A stretch of 49,422 nucleotides of DNA, taken from contig JAJZJC010000012.1 of the NCBI GenBank assembly GCA_021810205.1, positions 1 through 49,422 of the forward strand. The letters are read 5' to 3'. This document shows, one piece after another, positions 26,203 through 34,380 of this stretch (positions are counted from its first letter, which is position 1; each line of letters begins with the position of its first letter). Source of the stretch: Actinomycetes bacterium (GTDB taxonomy: Bacteria > Actinomycetota > Acidimicrobiia > Acidimicrobiales > RAAP-2). The notes beneath the pieces are model-generated. The model made no database searches and was not told the origin of the DNA. It worked only from the letters and a program-made list of their open reading frames with translations. Both the position numbers and the translations under genes were made by a program.

Positions 26203-27294
26203 TCAGGTGAGGACCACGAGGTCGTCTCGGTGCACGGCGACCGTCGAGAGGTCGTCAGGAAGCTCCTCGCTGCGTCGCCCGAGCCACTCTCCCGCTCGTG
26301 CAGCGCGGTAGCGGACGAGCCCCTTGGCGACCACCGCGCCGTCGACGCCGACGATCTCGACGGCGTCGTCGGGCTCGAACGCGCCCCGGGCCTCGACGAC
26401 GCCTGCAGGGAGCAGGGACCGTCCATGCTCGGCGATCGCGCGCCGCGCGCCGTCGTCGACGACGAGCGTGCCCGCGGACGCCCGAGCGAACGCGATCCAC
26501 AGCTTGCGTGCCGGCATCCGCCCGGCCCTCGGCCGGCACACCGTGCCCGGTGCGGACTCCCCTGCCACCGCGGCGGCAAGGACGCCGGGGCGACGCCCGT
26601 CGGCGATGATCGTCGTCACCCCCGACCAGCTCGCGATCCGGGCGGCGGCGAGCTTCGAGGCCATCCCCCCGCTGCCGATCGCCCCTGGGCCACCAGCGAG
26701 GGCCATGAGGCGCTGGTCGATATCGACCACCTCTTCGATGAGGGAGACCTCGGCGTGCAAGCGCGGATCTCCGCTCAACAGCCCCGGCGTGTCGGTCAGC
26801 AACACCAGCAGATCCGCCGCGACGAGATGCGCGACGAGCGCGCTCAACCGGTCGTTGTCCCCGAAGCGGATCTCCTCGTCCGCCACGGCGTCGTTCTCGT
26901 TCACGACGGGCACGACCCCAAGCGCGAGGAGGTGGCGGAGCGTCGCCCGAGCATGGAGGTACTGCTGGCGATGACCGAAGTCGAGGGGGGCGAGTAGCAC
27001 CTGGCCCGCCAGGAAACCGTGAGGCACCATGGCGTCGTGCCACGCCCGCATCAAGCGGTGCTGGCCCACTGCGCTCACCGCTTGGAGCACTGCGGGGTCC
27101 TCAGGCCTGGGCTCATCGCGCCCGAGCGCAGCCCAGCCGCACGCGATCGCCCCCGACGTGACGACGACTACCTGGTGACCGAAGCGGCGGACCTCGGCCA
27201 CCTCCGCGCACAGCCGCGCCACGACGTCGGCATCGATCTCGCCCCCGGCGGTCGTCACGGTGGACGAGCCGACCTTCACCACCACCGCCGTCAT
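26203..27294 (-). CDS. proB: Glutamate 5-kinase with PUA domain
   Basis: ProB phosphorylates glutamate to start proline synthesis and is usually feedback-inhibited by proline. At 363 aa it has the amino acid kinase domain (VVVKVGSSTVTT, VVVTSGAIACGWAALG, VVNENDAVADEEIRFGDND, GSGGMASKLAAARIA) and a C-terminal PUA domain (about 275-355). The ATG at 27294 overlaps the obg stop as ATGA. Confidence 0.97.
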   Translation of the reverse strand: MTAVVVKVGSSTVTTAGGEIDADVVARLCAEVAEVRRFGHQVVVVTSGAIACGWAALGRDEPRPEDPAVLQAVSAVGQHRLMRAWHDAMVPHGFLAGQVLLAPLDFGHRQQYLHARATLRHLLALGVVPVVNENDAVADEEIRFGDNDRLSALVAHLVAADLLVLLTDTPGLLSGDPRLHAEVSLIEEVVDIDQRLMALAGGPGAIGSGGMASKLAAARIASWSGVTTIIADGRRPGVLAAAVAGESAPGTVCRPRAGRMPARKLWIAFARASAGTLVVDDGARRAIAEHGRSLLPAGVVEARGAFEPDDAVEIVGVDGAVVAKGLVRYRAARAGEWLGRRSEELPDDLSTVAVHRDDLVVLT

Positions 27295-28724
27295 CGCCTC
27301 TTGCTCCGCGTGCGCCGAGCTGCGCGGCGAGGGCGGTCTTGTTCGTCCGCGCCCGCTGCGAGGTCCAGCGGCTCGTCGCGGTACCAGGAGAACGAGACCT
27401 GACCCACGACGACCTCGTCGCCGTCGTGCGCCCCGGCGCGAGCCATCGCACGGTCGATCCCGAGACGTCGAAGGCGCGTCACCGCCTCGGCGATCGCGCC
27501 ATCGTCGGTGAGGTCCGACAGGTTCACGGCGCGCTGTGCCGCTCGTCCCTCGACGTGCCATTCGTGGGGCGCGAGCCTGGTGACGACCAGGTCTTCGGGC
27601 ACGAGACGGTGCACCACCGGCTCGGGGCGCGCGACGGGCACACCCGCCCCTTCGGCCAACCCGGCATCGAGCAGACTCCGTGGTCCCGTCTCGCGCCGGG
27701 CCTCTACGACCGTCGTCGCCAGGCGACCCACCAGCGCGCCGATCCCCTCGCCGGTGACCGCCGAGATGCGCAGCTCGCACACCGCTGTGGCGGCCCCGGC
27801 GACGCCGGCCCCTGGGGGCCCACCGGTCGCCGCCGCAGCGCCGGTGCCTGGCGCCACGTCGGCCTTGGATCCGACGACGAGGCGCGGACGGTCGAGCAGC
27901 TCGGGCTCATAGCGGCTCAGCTCGCCGAGGAGGACTTCGAGCTGCGCGGCAGGGGACGTCCCGTCGACCGACGCGAGGTCCAAGAGCACCACGAGCACCC
28001 GGGCCCGTTCGACATGACGGAGGAAACGGTGCCCAAGGCCACGACCCTGCGCTGCACCTTCGACGAGCCCCGGAACGTCCGCCACGACCAGCTCCACCTC
28101 GTCGCCGCTCCGCCCCACCCGTACGACGCCCAGGTGCGGCTCGAGGGTGGTGAAGGGGTAGTCCGCGATCTTGGGCTTCGCGGCCGAGATCGCCGAGATC
28201 AGCGTCGACTTGCCTGCGTTCGGGAACCCGACGAGCGCAACGTCGGCGACGAGCTTCAGCTCGAGGTTCAGCCACCGCTCCTGGCCGTGCTCCCCTTGCT
28301 CAGCGAACGCGGGGGCACGTCGCGCGTTCGACAGGAACCTCGCGTTGCCGCGGCCGCCGAGTCCACCTTCGGCGACCAGCCACCGCTCCCCAGGGGTCGA
28401 CAGGTCACGCAGCACGGTACCGTCACGCTCTCGCACGACCGTCCCGATCGGGACGGGCACCACGAGGTCGGTGCCTCGCGCGCCGTGACGGCGCTTCCCC
28501 GACCCGTGGGCGCCGTCGGTTGCCCGGCGAAACGGGTGATCTCGGAACCCGATCAGCGAGGCCTGGTTCGCATCGGCCACGAGCCAGACGTCGCCACCGT
28601 GGCCGCCGTCGCCACCATCGGGCCCGCCGCGGTCGACGTGCGCCTCGCGGCGAAACGACACTGCGCCAGCGCCGCCGTCGCCGCCTTTGGCGTGCAGCTG
28701 CGCCTCGTCGACGAACCCGGGCAT
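27291..28724 (-). CDS. obgE: GTPase ObgE/CgtA
   Basis: This essential ribosome-associated GTPase has 477 aa. It has the Gly-rich OBG fold (residues 1-158, KGGDGGAGAVSFRREAHV), the G domain with GFPNAGKSTLIS, the DYPFTTLEPHLG switch, VADVPGLVEGA and VVGSKAD, then a C-terminal OCT domain as in other actinobacterial Obg. The G domain has a Gly/Ala-rich insert after SKAD (about 15-20 residues). The start is the ATG at 28724, with TAGGAT 7 nt upstream, so it may be transcribed from its own leaderless promoter. Its usual upstream partners rplU-rpmA are 17 kb away here. Confidence 0.96.
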   Translation of the reverse strand: MPGFVDEAQLHAKGGDGGAGAVSFRREAHVDRGGPDGGDGGHGGDVWLVADANQASLIGFRDHPFRRATDGAHGSGKRRHGARGTDLVVPVPIGTVVRERDGTVLRDLSTPGERWLVAEGGLGGRGNARFLSNARRAPAFAEQGEHGQERWLNLELKLVADVALVGFPNAGKSTLISAISAAKPKIADYPFTTLEPHLGVVRVGRSGDEVELVVADVPGLVEGAAQGRGLGHRFLRHVERARVLVVLLDLASVDGTSPAAQLEVLLGELSRYEPELLDRPRLVVGSKADVAPGTGAAAATGGPPGAGVAGAATAVCELRISAVTGEGIGALVGRLATTVVEARRETGPRSLLDAGLAEGAGVPVARPEPVVHRLVPEDLVVTRLAPHEWHVEGRAAQRAVNLSDLTDDGAIAEAVTRLRRLGIDRAMARAGAHDGDEVVVGQVSFSWYRDEPLDLAAGADEQDRPRRAARRTRSKRR

Positions 28725-28731
28725 CCTCGGG

Positions 28732-28737
28732 ATCCTA
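28732..28737 (-). promoter_or_regulatory. Possible leaderless -10 (TAGGAT) of obg-proB-proA-moxR-VWA
   Basis: TAGGAT, 7 nt, ATG at 28724 on the minus strand, in the 36-nt gap after the amidohydrolase gene. Confidence 0.4.
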
Positions 28738-28760
28738 TGGGCCGCCAGCGGGGGCGCTGC

Positions 28761-30137
28761 TCAGGGCCCCGCCAGGCGCCGTGCGCGCTCGACCACCTCT
28801 CGACGTGCGCGTGGCTCGTCCACGGTGCGACAGACGCCGCCCTCGACGACCCGGCGGCCCCCGACCCACACGTCCGTGACGAGCCTGCTCGACGCCGCCC
28901 AGACCAGGTGGGAGAGCAAGTCGGCATCCGAGAGTCCCGGGACGAATGCGGGATCGTCGAGGTCCACGCGCACGAGATCGGCCAGGCTGCCCGGAACGAG
29001 GCACCCGGCCTCGACGCCGAGCGCCCCTGCGCCGCCGCGCGTGGCGAGCGACAGTGCGTCGAGCGTCCGAAGAGCCCCCGCGTCCGCCGCCGTGGCGCGC
29101 GCGAGCAACGGCGCGAGCCGGAGCTCCTCCCACAGATCGAGGTTGTCGTTGGACGCGGGACCGTCGGTCCCGATGCCCACCCGAAGCCCGCGTGCGCACA
29201 TCTCGGCCACCCGCGCTACCCCGCTGCCGAGCTTGCCGTTGCTCTGCGGGCAGTGGGCGACGGCGACGTCATGAGACGTGAGCAGGTCGAGATCGGCGTC
29301 GGAGAGCCACACCGAGTGTGCCGCGAGGACCTGACCGTCGAGCATGCCGACGCGCTCGAGCAGCGCCGGTGCACTGCAGCCGTACCGACCTTCGATGACC
29401 TCGCCCTCCGCCTTGGTCTCGGCCAGGTGGATGTGGACGAGCGCGTCGAGCTCGCCGGCGATCCGCGCGACCGCAGCAAGCCCCTCTTCGGGCAGCGCGT
29501 ACGCCGAGTGGGGGCCGATGCCGATCGACAGGAGGCCGCCGCGACCGTGCGCGTCGGCATGGAGCGTTCCGGCATCGTCAAGGCAGCGCTGCCAGGTCGC
29601 CTGGCCACCTCCGCCGGGCAGGTCGAAGACGCCGGGAGTCAGGATGCAGCGGATGTGGGCGTCGAGCGCGGCGTCGGCGACGACTCCCGCGTGCAAGTAC
29701 TGCTCACAGGTGGTCGTGACACCCGCTCGCAAGAGCTCGGCACTGCCGAGCGCCATCCCCCACCACACGTCGTCGGGGGTGAGACGCGCCTCTCGCGGCC
29801 AGATCGACTCGCGCAGCCAACGGTCGAGCGACAAGCCGTCGCCCGCACCGCGCATGAGGGTCATCGCGGAGTGGCCGTGGGTGTTCACCAACCCCGGCAT
29901 GAGCAAGCCGCCGACGACCTGCTCGCCGGCACGACCGGCGGTCGGGACGCGCCATGGCGCGTCGTCGCGCGCACCGACCCAGCTGATGCGGTCGCCGACG
30001 ACCTCCAGGGCCCCGGGACGCAAGACACGGCATGTCGGGTCCATCGTGACGACGACGTCGGCCACGAGCCGCTGGGTGCGCGGCGAGGGTGCAGGCTCGT
30101 CCGCGTCGGCCGGCGCCGCGTCGACGCGGGCGGTCAT
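28761..30137 (-). CDS. Amidohydrolase, MTA/SAH deaminase-like
   Basis: This metal-dependent amidohydrolase has 458 aa. It has metal ligands in NTHGHSAMTLMRG (HxH), HIHLAET and AHSVWLSDADLDLL, and GTDGPASNDNLDLWEELR. The last motif is characteristic of the 5-methylthioadenosine/S-adenosylhomocysteine deaminase group, although related guanine or chlorohydrolase-type enzymes share it. A purine nucleoside phosphorylase gene lies close by in divergent orientation, which suits a deaminate-then-phosphorolyse route for adenosine-type nucleosides. Its ATG overlaps the DtxR-type regulator stop as ATGA. Confidence 0.82.
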   Translation of the reverse strand: MTARVDAAPADADEPAPSPRTQRLVADVVVTMDPTCRVLRPGALEVVGDRISWVGARDDAPWRVPTAGRAGEQVVGGLLMPGLVNTHGHSAMTLMRGAGDGLSLDRWLRESIWPREARLTPDDVWWGMALGSAELLRAGVTTTCEQYLHAGVVADAALDAHIRCILTPGVFDLPGGGGQATWQRCLDDAGTLHADAHGRGGLLSIGIGPHSAYALPEEGLAAVARIAGELDALVHIHLAETKAEGEVIEGRYGCSAPALLERVGMLDGQVLAAHSVWLSDADLDLLTSHDVAVAHCPQSNGKLGSGVARVAEMCARGLRVGIGTDGPASNDNLDLWEELRLAPLLARATAADAGALRTLDALSLATRGGAGALGVEAGCLVPGSLADLVRVDLDDPAFVPGLSDADLLSHLVWAASSRLVTDVWVGGRRVVEGGVCRTVDEPRARREVVERARRLAGP

Positions 30138-30811
30138 GCGCGCGGTGTGGCGACGGAGACGAACAGGCGCCGGGCGATCTCGACGCCGAAGGCGACAGTG
30201 GCCCCTGTGACGTCCATCAAGACCGTCGCGTCGGGCGCGCGTGACGCCACCGTCGCCGTCACACCGGGGACGAAGCGATGCGCGTCGAGGTAGCGGAGCG
30301 CGTCGGTGTCCAGCTCGAGCTCCTCACTGATCCGCTCGAGGCGGACCCGCTCCCCCACCGCGGTCTCACAGAGTGCGAGCTGCGGCGCGCTCGGCCGGAC
30401 GCGGCCACTGCCTGGGATCGGGTTCCCGTGCGGGCACGTCGCCGGATCTCCTAGGAGCACGACGAGGCGCGCTTCGACGTCGTCTGAGATGACGTGCTCC
30501 CAACGGCCGGCCTCGGTGTGCACCTTGTACCACTCGAGACCGATCACGTCAGCGAGCAGACGCTCGGCGAGACGGTGCCTGCGTACCACCTTCTCAGCGA
30601 GCGCCGAGCCCTTGTCGGTCAGCTGCACCACCCTCCCGTCGCGCCGCACGTATCCATCGAGCGCGAGCCGGTCGAGCATCTCGGAGACCGACGGTGCGGA
30701 GCGCCCGAGCCGTTCGGCGATGCGTGCCTGGATGACCGGGGTGCCCTCCTCTTTCAGTGAGTGCACCGTCTCGAGGTACTCCTCGAGCGGGGGGTGGTAG
30801 CCGTCGACCAC
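30134..30811 (-). CDS. DtxR/MntR-family metal-dependent transcriptional regulator
   Basis: This 225-aa regulator has an N-terminal winged helix (IAERLGRSAPSVSEMLDRL), a dimerisation/metal domain (VVRRHRLAERLL, HTEAGRWEHVISDDVEARL, CPHGNPIPG) and a C-terminal FeoA/SH3-like domain. Numbering runs parallel to C. diphtheriae DtxR: H79, E83, H98, E105 and H106 are kept, but the DtxR ligand Cys102 is Gly102 and Met10 is Glu10, so the primary metal site differs. It is the first gene of a two-gene operon with the amidohydrolase. The GTG start at 30811 has TAGGCT 7 nt upstream. Confidence 0.9.
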   Translation of the reverse strand: MVDGYHPPLEEYLETVHSLKEEGTPVIQARIAERLGRSAPSVSEMLDRLALDGYVRRDGRVVQLTDKGSALAEKVVRRHRLAERLLADVIGLEWYKVHTEAGRWEHVISDDVEARLVVLLGDPATCPHGNPIPGSGRVRPSAPQLALCETAVGERVRLERISEELELDTDALRYLDAHRFVPGVTATVASRAPDATVLMDVTGATVAFGVEIARRLFVSVATPRA

Positions 30812-30818
30812 GGCCGGA

Positions 30819-30824
30819 AGCCTA
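30819..30824 (-). promoter_or_regulatory. Possible leaderless -10 (TAGGCT) of the DtxR-type regulator gene
   Basis: TAGGCT, 7 nt, GTG at 30811 on the minus strand. Confidence 0.4.
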
Positions 30825-30916
30825 ATGGGGGTTCACCCTCGGGAACGGTGGCAGCCGACCTTCGCCGGCGTGGCCGGGCCGCAGGCCAGACGAGCCGGTC
30901 GTCACTTGTAGCGCAC

Positions 30917-30922
30917 TAGCCT
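30917..30922 (+). promoter_or_regulatory. Possible leaderless -10 (TAGCCT) of the nucleoside phosphorylase gene
   Basis: TAGCCT, 8 nt, GTG at 30931. No Shine-Dalgarno is seen. Confidence 0.4.
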
Positions 30923-30930
30923 TGCCGGGC

Positions 30931-31812
30931 GTGCCCTCCACGCGCGCCGGCGCGCCCGGCGCCAACCCGTTCGACCAAGCCCGTGTGGCAGCGCGGGAGC
31001 TGCGGCGTATGACCGGCGCCGCCCGCCACGACGTCCTGGTCGTTCTCGGTACGGGCCTGTTTCCCGTCGCCGCGCAGCTCGGGGCGACGGGCCCGCCGAT
31101 CGACCTCACCTCGCTCCCGTGGTTCTCGCGCTTCACCGGGCCCGGGCATCGCCCCGAGGCGTGGTCGGTGCCACTGGGCGAGGCGCGCGTGCTCGTGGTC
31201 GCTGGGCGCCTCCACCTGTACGAAGGCGCGACCCCCTCCGAGGTCGTCCACGGCGTCCGCACGGCCATCGCAGCGGGGGTGCGGACGGTGATCCTCACCT
31301 GCAGCGCAGGCGGGTTGAACCCTGCCTTCTCGACGGGAGAGGTGGTCGCGATCTCGGACCACCTGAACCTCACCGGCACCTCCCCGCTCCTAGGGGAGGC
31401 TGTCGACGCGGTCGGTGGCGGCCGCCACATCGAGATGACCGATGCCTGGTCACCGCGCCTGCGCATGCTCACCCACGCGGTGGCGCCGGTGCGCGAAGGG
31501 GTCTACGCGCAGGTGCTCGGCCCCGAGCTCGAAACGCCGGCGGAGATCAAGATGCTCGCCACGCTCGGTGCCGACCTCGTGGGCATGTCGACGGTGCCCG
31601 AAGCGATCGCCGCTCGCCACCTCGGCGCAGAGGTGCTGGGGCTCGCAGTCGTGACGAACGCAGCGGCGGGGATGGGCGGATCGCCGGTCGCGCTCGACGA
31701 GATCGTCGATACTGCCGGTCGTGCGGTCGAGGAGGTCACCGCGCTCACGCGCGGCGTGATCGAGCAATTGCACACGAACGTGACGGCGGAAGGCGACTCG
31801 CTGCGAGGCTAG
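30931..31812 (+). CDS. Purine nucleoside phosphorylase (trimeric PNP type)
   Basis: This enzyme phosphorolyses purine nucleosides to base and (deoxy)ribose 1-phosphate. It has 293 aa from the GTG. Signatures of the inosine/guanosine-type trimeric enzyme are ILTCSAGGLNPAF, ISDHLNLTGTSPL, the substrate-site Glu in VLGPELETPAEI, and LVGMSTVPEAIAARHLG, with Asn in AVVTNAAAGM that favours 6-oxopurines. A methylthioinosine phosphorylase role is possible given the nearby MTA/SAH-deaminase-like gene. A perfect 15-bp hairpin overlaps its stop codon. Confidence 0.93.
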   Translation: MPSTRAGAPGANPFDQARVAARELRRMTGAARHDVLVVLGTGLFPVAAQLGATGPPIDLTSLPWFSRFTGPGHRPEAWSVPLGEARVLVVAGRLHLYEGATPSEVVHGVRTAIAAGVRTVILTCSAGGLNPAFSTGEVVAISDHLNLTGTSPLLGEAVDAVGGGRHIEMTDAWSPRLRMLTHAVAPVREGVYAQVLGPELETPAEIKMLATLGADLVGMSTVPEAIAARHLGAEVLGLAVVTNAAAGMGGSPVALDEIVDTAGRAVEEVTALTRGVIEQLHTNVTAEGDSLRG

Positions 31813-31827
31813 CCTCGCAGCGAGTCG
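31794..31827 (+). terminator. Perfect 34-nt palindrome at the PNP stop codon, terminator
   Basis: A 15-bp stem (arm CGACTCGCTGCGAGG) with loop CTAG; the PNP stop TAG sits in the loop. There is no U-tract, as is common in GC-rich actinobacteria. It separates PNP from the LacI-regulated cluster. Confidence 0.8.
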
Positions 31828-31877
31828 ACGGCCCGGGCGAGAGGCGGTTGCCAGCGGATCAGTCGGCACCAGAGGAT

Positions 31878-31889
31878 ACAATCGATTGC
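31878..31889. promoter_or_regulatory. LacI-type operator A (acyl-CoA dehydrogenase promoter)
   Basis: ACAATCGATTGC matches the local consensus RCAAWCGNTTGC. A -10-like TACAAT at 31877-31882 overlaps it, which suits repression. The acyl-CoA dehydrogenase start is 195 nt downstream. Confidence 0.65.
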
Positions 31890-32083
31890 GTAGGATTGGG
31901 GGGTGGCTCGGCACAGGTCCCCCGACGGCTCGGAGCAGGTCGACAACCGCCGCGTGTGCTCGACGGTCCGGTGCCCTGCAGGCATCGCGAAGACGGGGCT
32001 CACCAGCCAGGCAGCGGCGTCGCCGAGGACCGTTCCTCGCATGGTGCAGTGACCGTGACCGAGCCAGTCGAGAGGGGGCGTCG

Positions 32084-33331
32084 ATGACCGAGGTGCTGGA
32101 CCTGTTTCCGACACTGACCGACGAGCAGTCGGACATGCGCCAGACGTGCCGCCGATACGTCGACAGGGTGCTGGCGCCGTTCATCGCCGCCAACCGGGAA
32201 CGCGAGTGGCTGTTCGAGCCTGCGCAGCGCCTGGCCCCCGAGGTTCTCGAAGAAGCAGACCGCGCCGGGTTGCGCGCCCTCGGGGTTCCCGAGCAGTACG
32301 GCGGTGTGGCGGTGGCGCCAGGCAGCGAGGCGCAGACGTTCGCCCTGATCTCGACGGAGCTTGCGCGCGGCGACGTGGGTGTCGCCGACAAGCTGGTGCA
32401 GAACTGGAAGATCGCCGTGCTCCTTCGATCCCTGGCCTCGCCCGCGCTCCAAGACGAGTGGTTCCCCCGCTACATGGCCGACCCCCAATTCCTCATGGCC
32501 CACTGCCTCACCGAGCCGCGGGGGGCGTCGGATCGATGGCTGCCATACAACGCACCGGAAGCCAACATGGACACCAAGGCGGTCCTCGAAGACGGCGCAT
32601 GGCGGATCGACGGCCGCAAGCAGTTCATCTCCAACGGCTTCGACGCCGACCTCTACGTCGTCTACGCGAACACCGACGACTCGGTCGGCATGCTCCAAGG
32701 CACCAGCAGCTTCCTCGTCCCTCGCGACACCCCCGGGCTCGAGGTCACGCGCTGCAACGAGACGATCGGCGGGCGCTACATGAACAACGGCGAGATCGTC
32801 TTCGACGGCTGCAGGGTGCCCGAGGACCACCTCCTGGCGCACAACGACGCGCTGGGCAAGGCCGGCATCTACTTCCGACCCGGCAAGATCATGCAGGCCG
32901 CCAAGAACCTGGGCATCGGTATCGCCGCGTTCGACCAGACGGTCGAGTTCGTCCATGACCGAGTCCAGGGGGGCCGAGTTCTCATCGAGCACCAGGCGGT
33001 CGCAGTCCGGGTGGCGCAGATGGCCACCAAGCTCGAGGCGGTGGCGGCGATGCTTCGCCACGCCGCCCGAGGGGTCGACGAGCGGCGCCCCGATGCCGAC
33101 GTGATCTCCGACATGGTCAAGGTGTTCGCATCCCACGAGATCCTCGAGGTGTGCACGCACGCAATGGAGCTCCACGGCGGCTACGGGGCGATGCTCGAGG
33201 TCGGCATCGAGAAGTACTTCCGCGACGCCTCGGTCTACCTCCACATGGACGCCACCACGGACATCTCCAACTTCCGCATCGCCAAGGCGCTCTTCCCACG
33301 CACGGCGGGCACCTACGCCGGCCGCAGCTGA
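32084..33331 (+). CDS. Acyl-CoA dehydrogenase-family flavoprotein with Asp at the usual catalytic Glu position
   Basis: This FAD-dependent acyl-CoA dehydrogenase family protein has 415 aa. It has an N-terminal helical domain, a middle beta domain (MAHCLTEPRGASDRW, GRKQFISNGFDADLYVVYA) and a C-terminal helical domain (MELHGGYGAMLEVGIEKYFRDA). The base normally found in YEGTxEIQ (Glu376 of the medium-chain enzyme) aligns with Asp in HMDATTDISNFRIAKAL, so the substrate or reaction may be atypical. The start is the ATG at 32084 with GAGAGGGGG upstream. The gene is monocistronic behind LacI operator A. Substrate unknown. Confidence 0.88.
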   Translation: MTEVLDLFPTLTDEQSDMRQTCRRYVDRVLAPFIAANREREWLFEPAQRLAPEVLEEADRAGLRALGVPEQYGGVAVAPGSEAQTFALISTELARGDVGVADKLVQNWKIAVLLRSLASPALQDEWFPRYMADPQFLMAHCLTEPRGASDRWLPYNAPEANMDTKAVLEDGAWRIDGRKQFISNGFDADLYVVYANTDDSVGMLQGTSSFLVPRDTPGLEVTRCNETIGGRYMNNGEIVFDGCRVPEDHLLAHNDALGKAGIYFRPGKIMQAAKNLGIGIAAFDQTVEFVHDRVQGGRVLIEHQAVAVRVAQMATKLEAVAAMLRHAARGVDERRPDADVISDMVKVFASHEILEVCTHAMELHGGYGAMLEVGIEKYFRDASVYLHMDATTDISNFRIAKALFPRTAGTYAGRS

Positions 33332-33333
33332 TC

Positions 33334-33355
33334 CCGCGCGGCTGAACCAGCGCGG
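33334..33355. terminator. Possible terminator between convergent genes
   Basis: CCGCGC, 10 nt, GCGCGG just after the acyl-CoA dehydrogenase stop and before the end of the convergent E1 beta gene. Confidence 0.35.
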
Positions 33356-33414
33356 CGGTCGCGCGTATCTCGACGGCCGGGCTCGATCGCGGCGGTCCTG
33401 CCTTCAGCGGGGTC

Positions 33415-34380
33415 TCACGCGAGCGATCGACGAACCCCTTCGACGATCCGCTCGACCGACGGCATGGCCGCATCCTCCAGCGCGTCGGCAGCTGGGAGCG
33501 GCACATGTGGCGTCGTGACCCGTACGATCGGCCCGTCGAGGTCGAACAGGTGCTCCTCGGCGATGATGGAGGCCAGTTCCGCGCCCCACCCGCACAAGCG
33601 AGGGTTCTCCTCGACCGTGACGAGGTGCCCCGTCTCGGCGACGGATGCAGCGACAGTGGTCACGTCGAGGGGCACGAGCGATCGCAAGTCGACGACGGTG
33701 ACTTCGACGCCATCCGCGCAGAGCAGCGACGCGGCCTCGAGGGCACGCGGCACCATCGCCGCGAGTGCCACTACCGTCGCGTCGCTGCCGCGCCGCACGA
33801 CAGCTGCCCTTCCCAGCTCGTCGACGACCTCCCCATCGGGCACCTCGCCCCTGGAGGGATAGAGCGACTTCTGCTCGAAGAAGAGGACCGGATCAGGGTC
33901 TCGCACGGCGGCCGCGAGCAGGCCTGCGACGTCTCGCGCGGTGGACGGCGCAACGACTTTCAAGCCGGGGATCGCCATCGCCCAGTTCTCCACGCTCTGG
34001 GAGTGTTGGGCGCCGAAACGCGCACCGCCACCGTTCGCCGAGCGGATCACCAGCGGAAGGGCGAGCTGGCCGTTGGTCATGTACCGCGCCTTCGCAATCT
34101 CGTTGGCCACGATGTCCCAGCACACGGCGAAGAAGTCGGAGAACATGATCTCGGCAATCGGGCGCAGGCCGGTCATCGCCGCGCCCATCGCCGCACCGAT
34201 GATGGCCTGCTCGGAGATCGGCGTGTCCACGACTCGTGTAGGACCGAATCGGTCCAGAAGCCCCACGGTCGCCTTGAACACCCCGCCGGCGGCACCGACG
34301 TCCTCACCGATGAAGACGACCGACGGGTCACGGGCCATCTCCTGGGCGATCGCGTGGGCAACCGCATCTCGATACGTCAT
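33415..34380 (-). CDS. 2-oxo acid dehydrogenase E1 component, beta subunit (PdhB/AcoB-like)
   Basis: This is the beta subunit of a thiamine-diphosphate E1 heterotetramer (pyruvate, branched-chain 2-oxo acid or acetoin dehydrogenase type). At 321 aa it is full length. Motifs are VVFIGEDVGAAGGVFKAT, the RVVDTPISEQAIIGAAMG stretch, MFSDFFAVCWDIVANEIAK, RFGAQHSQSVENW and the C-terminal transketolase domain (TVVDLRSLVPLD, VEENPRLCGWGAE). The ATG overlaps the E1 alpha stop as ATGA. No lipoyl E2 or E3 gene is in the window. Confidence 0.92.
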   Translation of the reverse strand: MTYRDAVAHAIAQEMARDPSVVFIGEDVGAAGGVFKATVGLLDRFGPTRVVDTPISEQAIIGAAMGAAMTGLRPIAEIMFSDFFAVCWDIVANEIAKARYMTNGQLALPLVIRSANGGGARFGAQHSQSVENWAMAIPGLKVVAPSTARDVAGLLAAAVRDPDPVLFFEQKSLYPSRGEVPDGEVVDELGRAAVVRRGSDATVVALAAMVPRALEAASLLCADGVEVTVVDLRSLVPLDVTTVAASVAETGHLVTVEENPRLCGWGAELASIIAEEHLFDLDGPIVRVTTPHVPLPAADALEDAAMPSVERIVEGVRRSLA

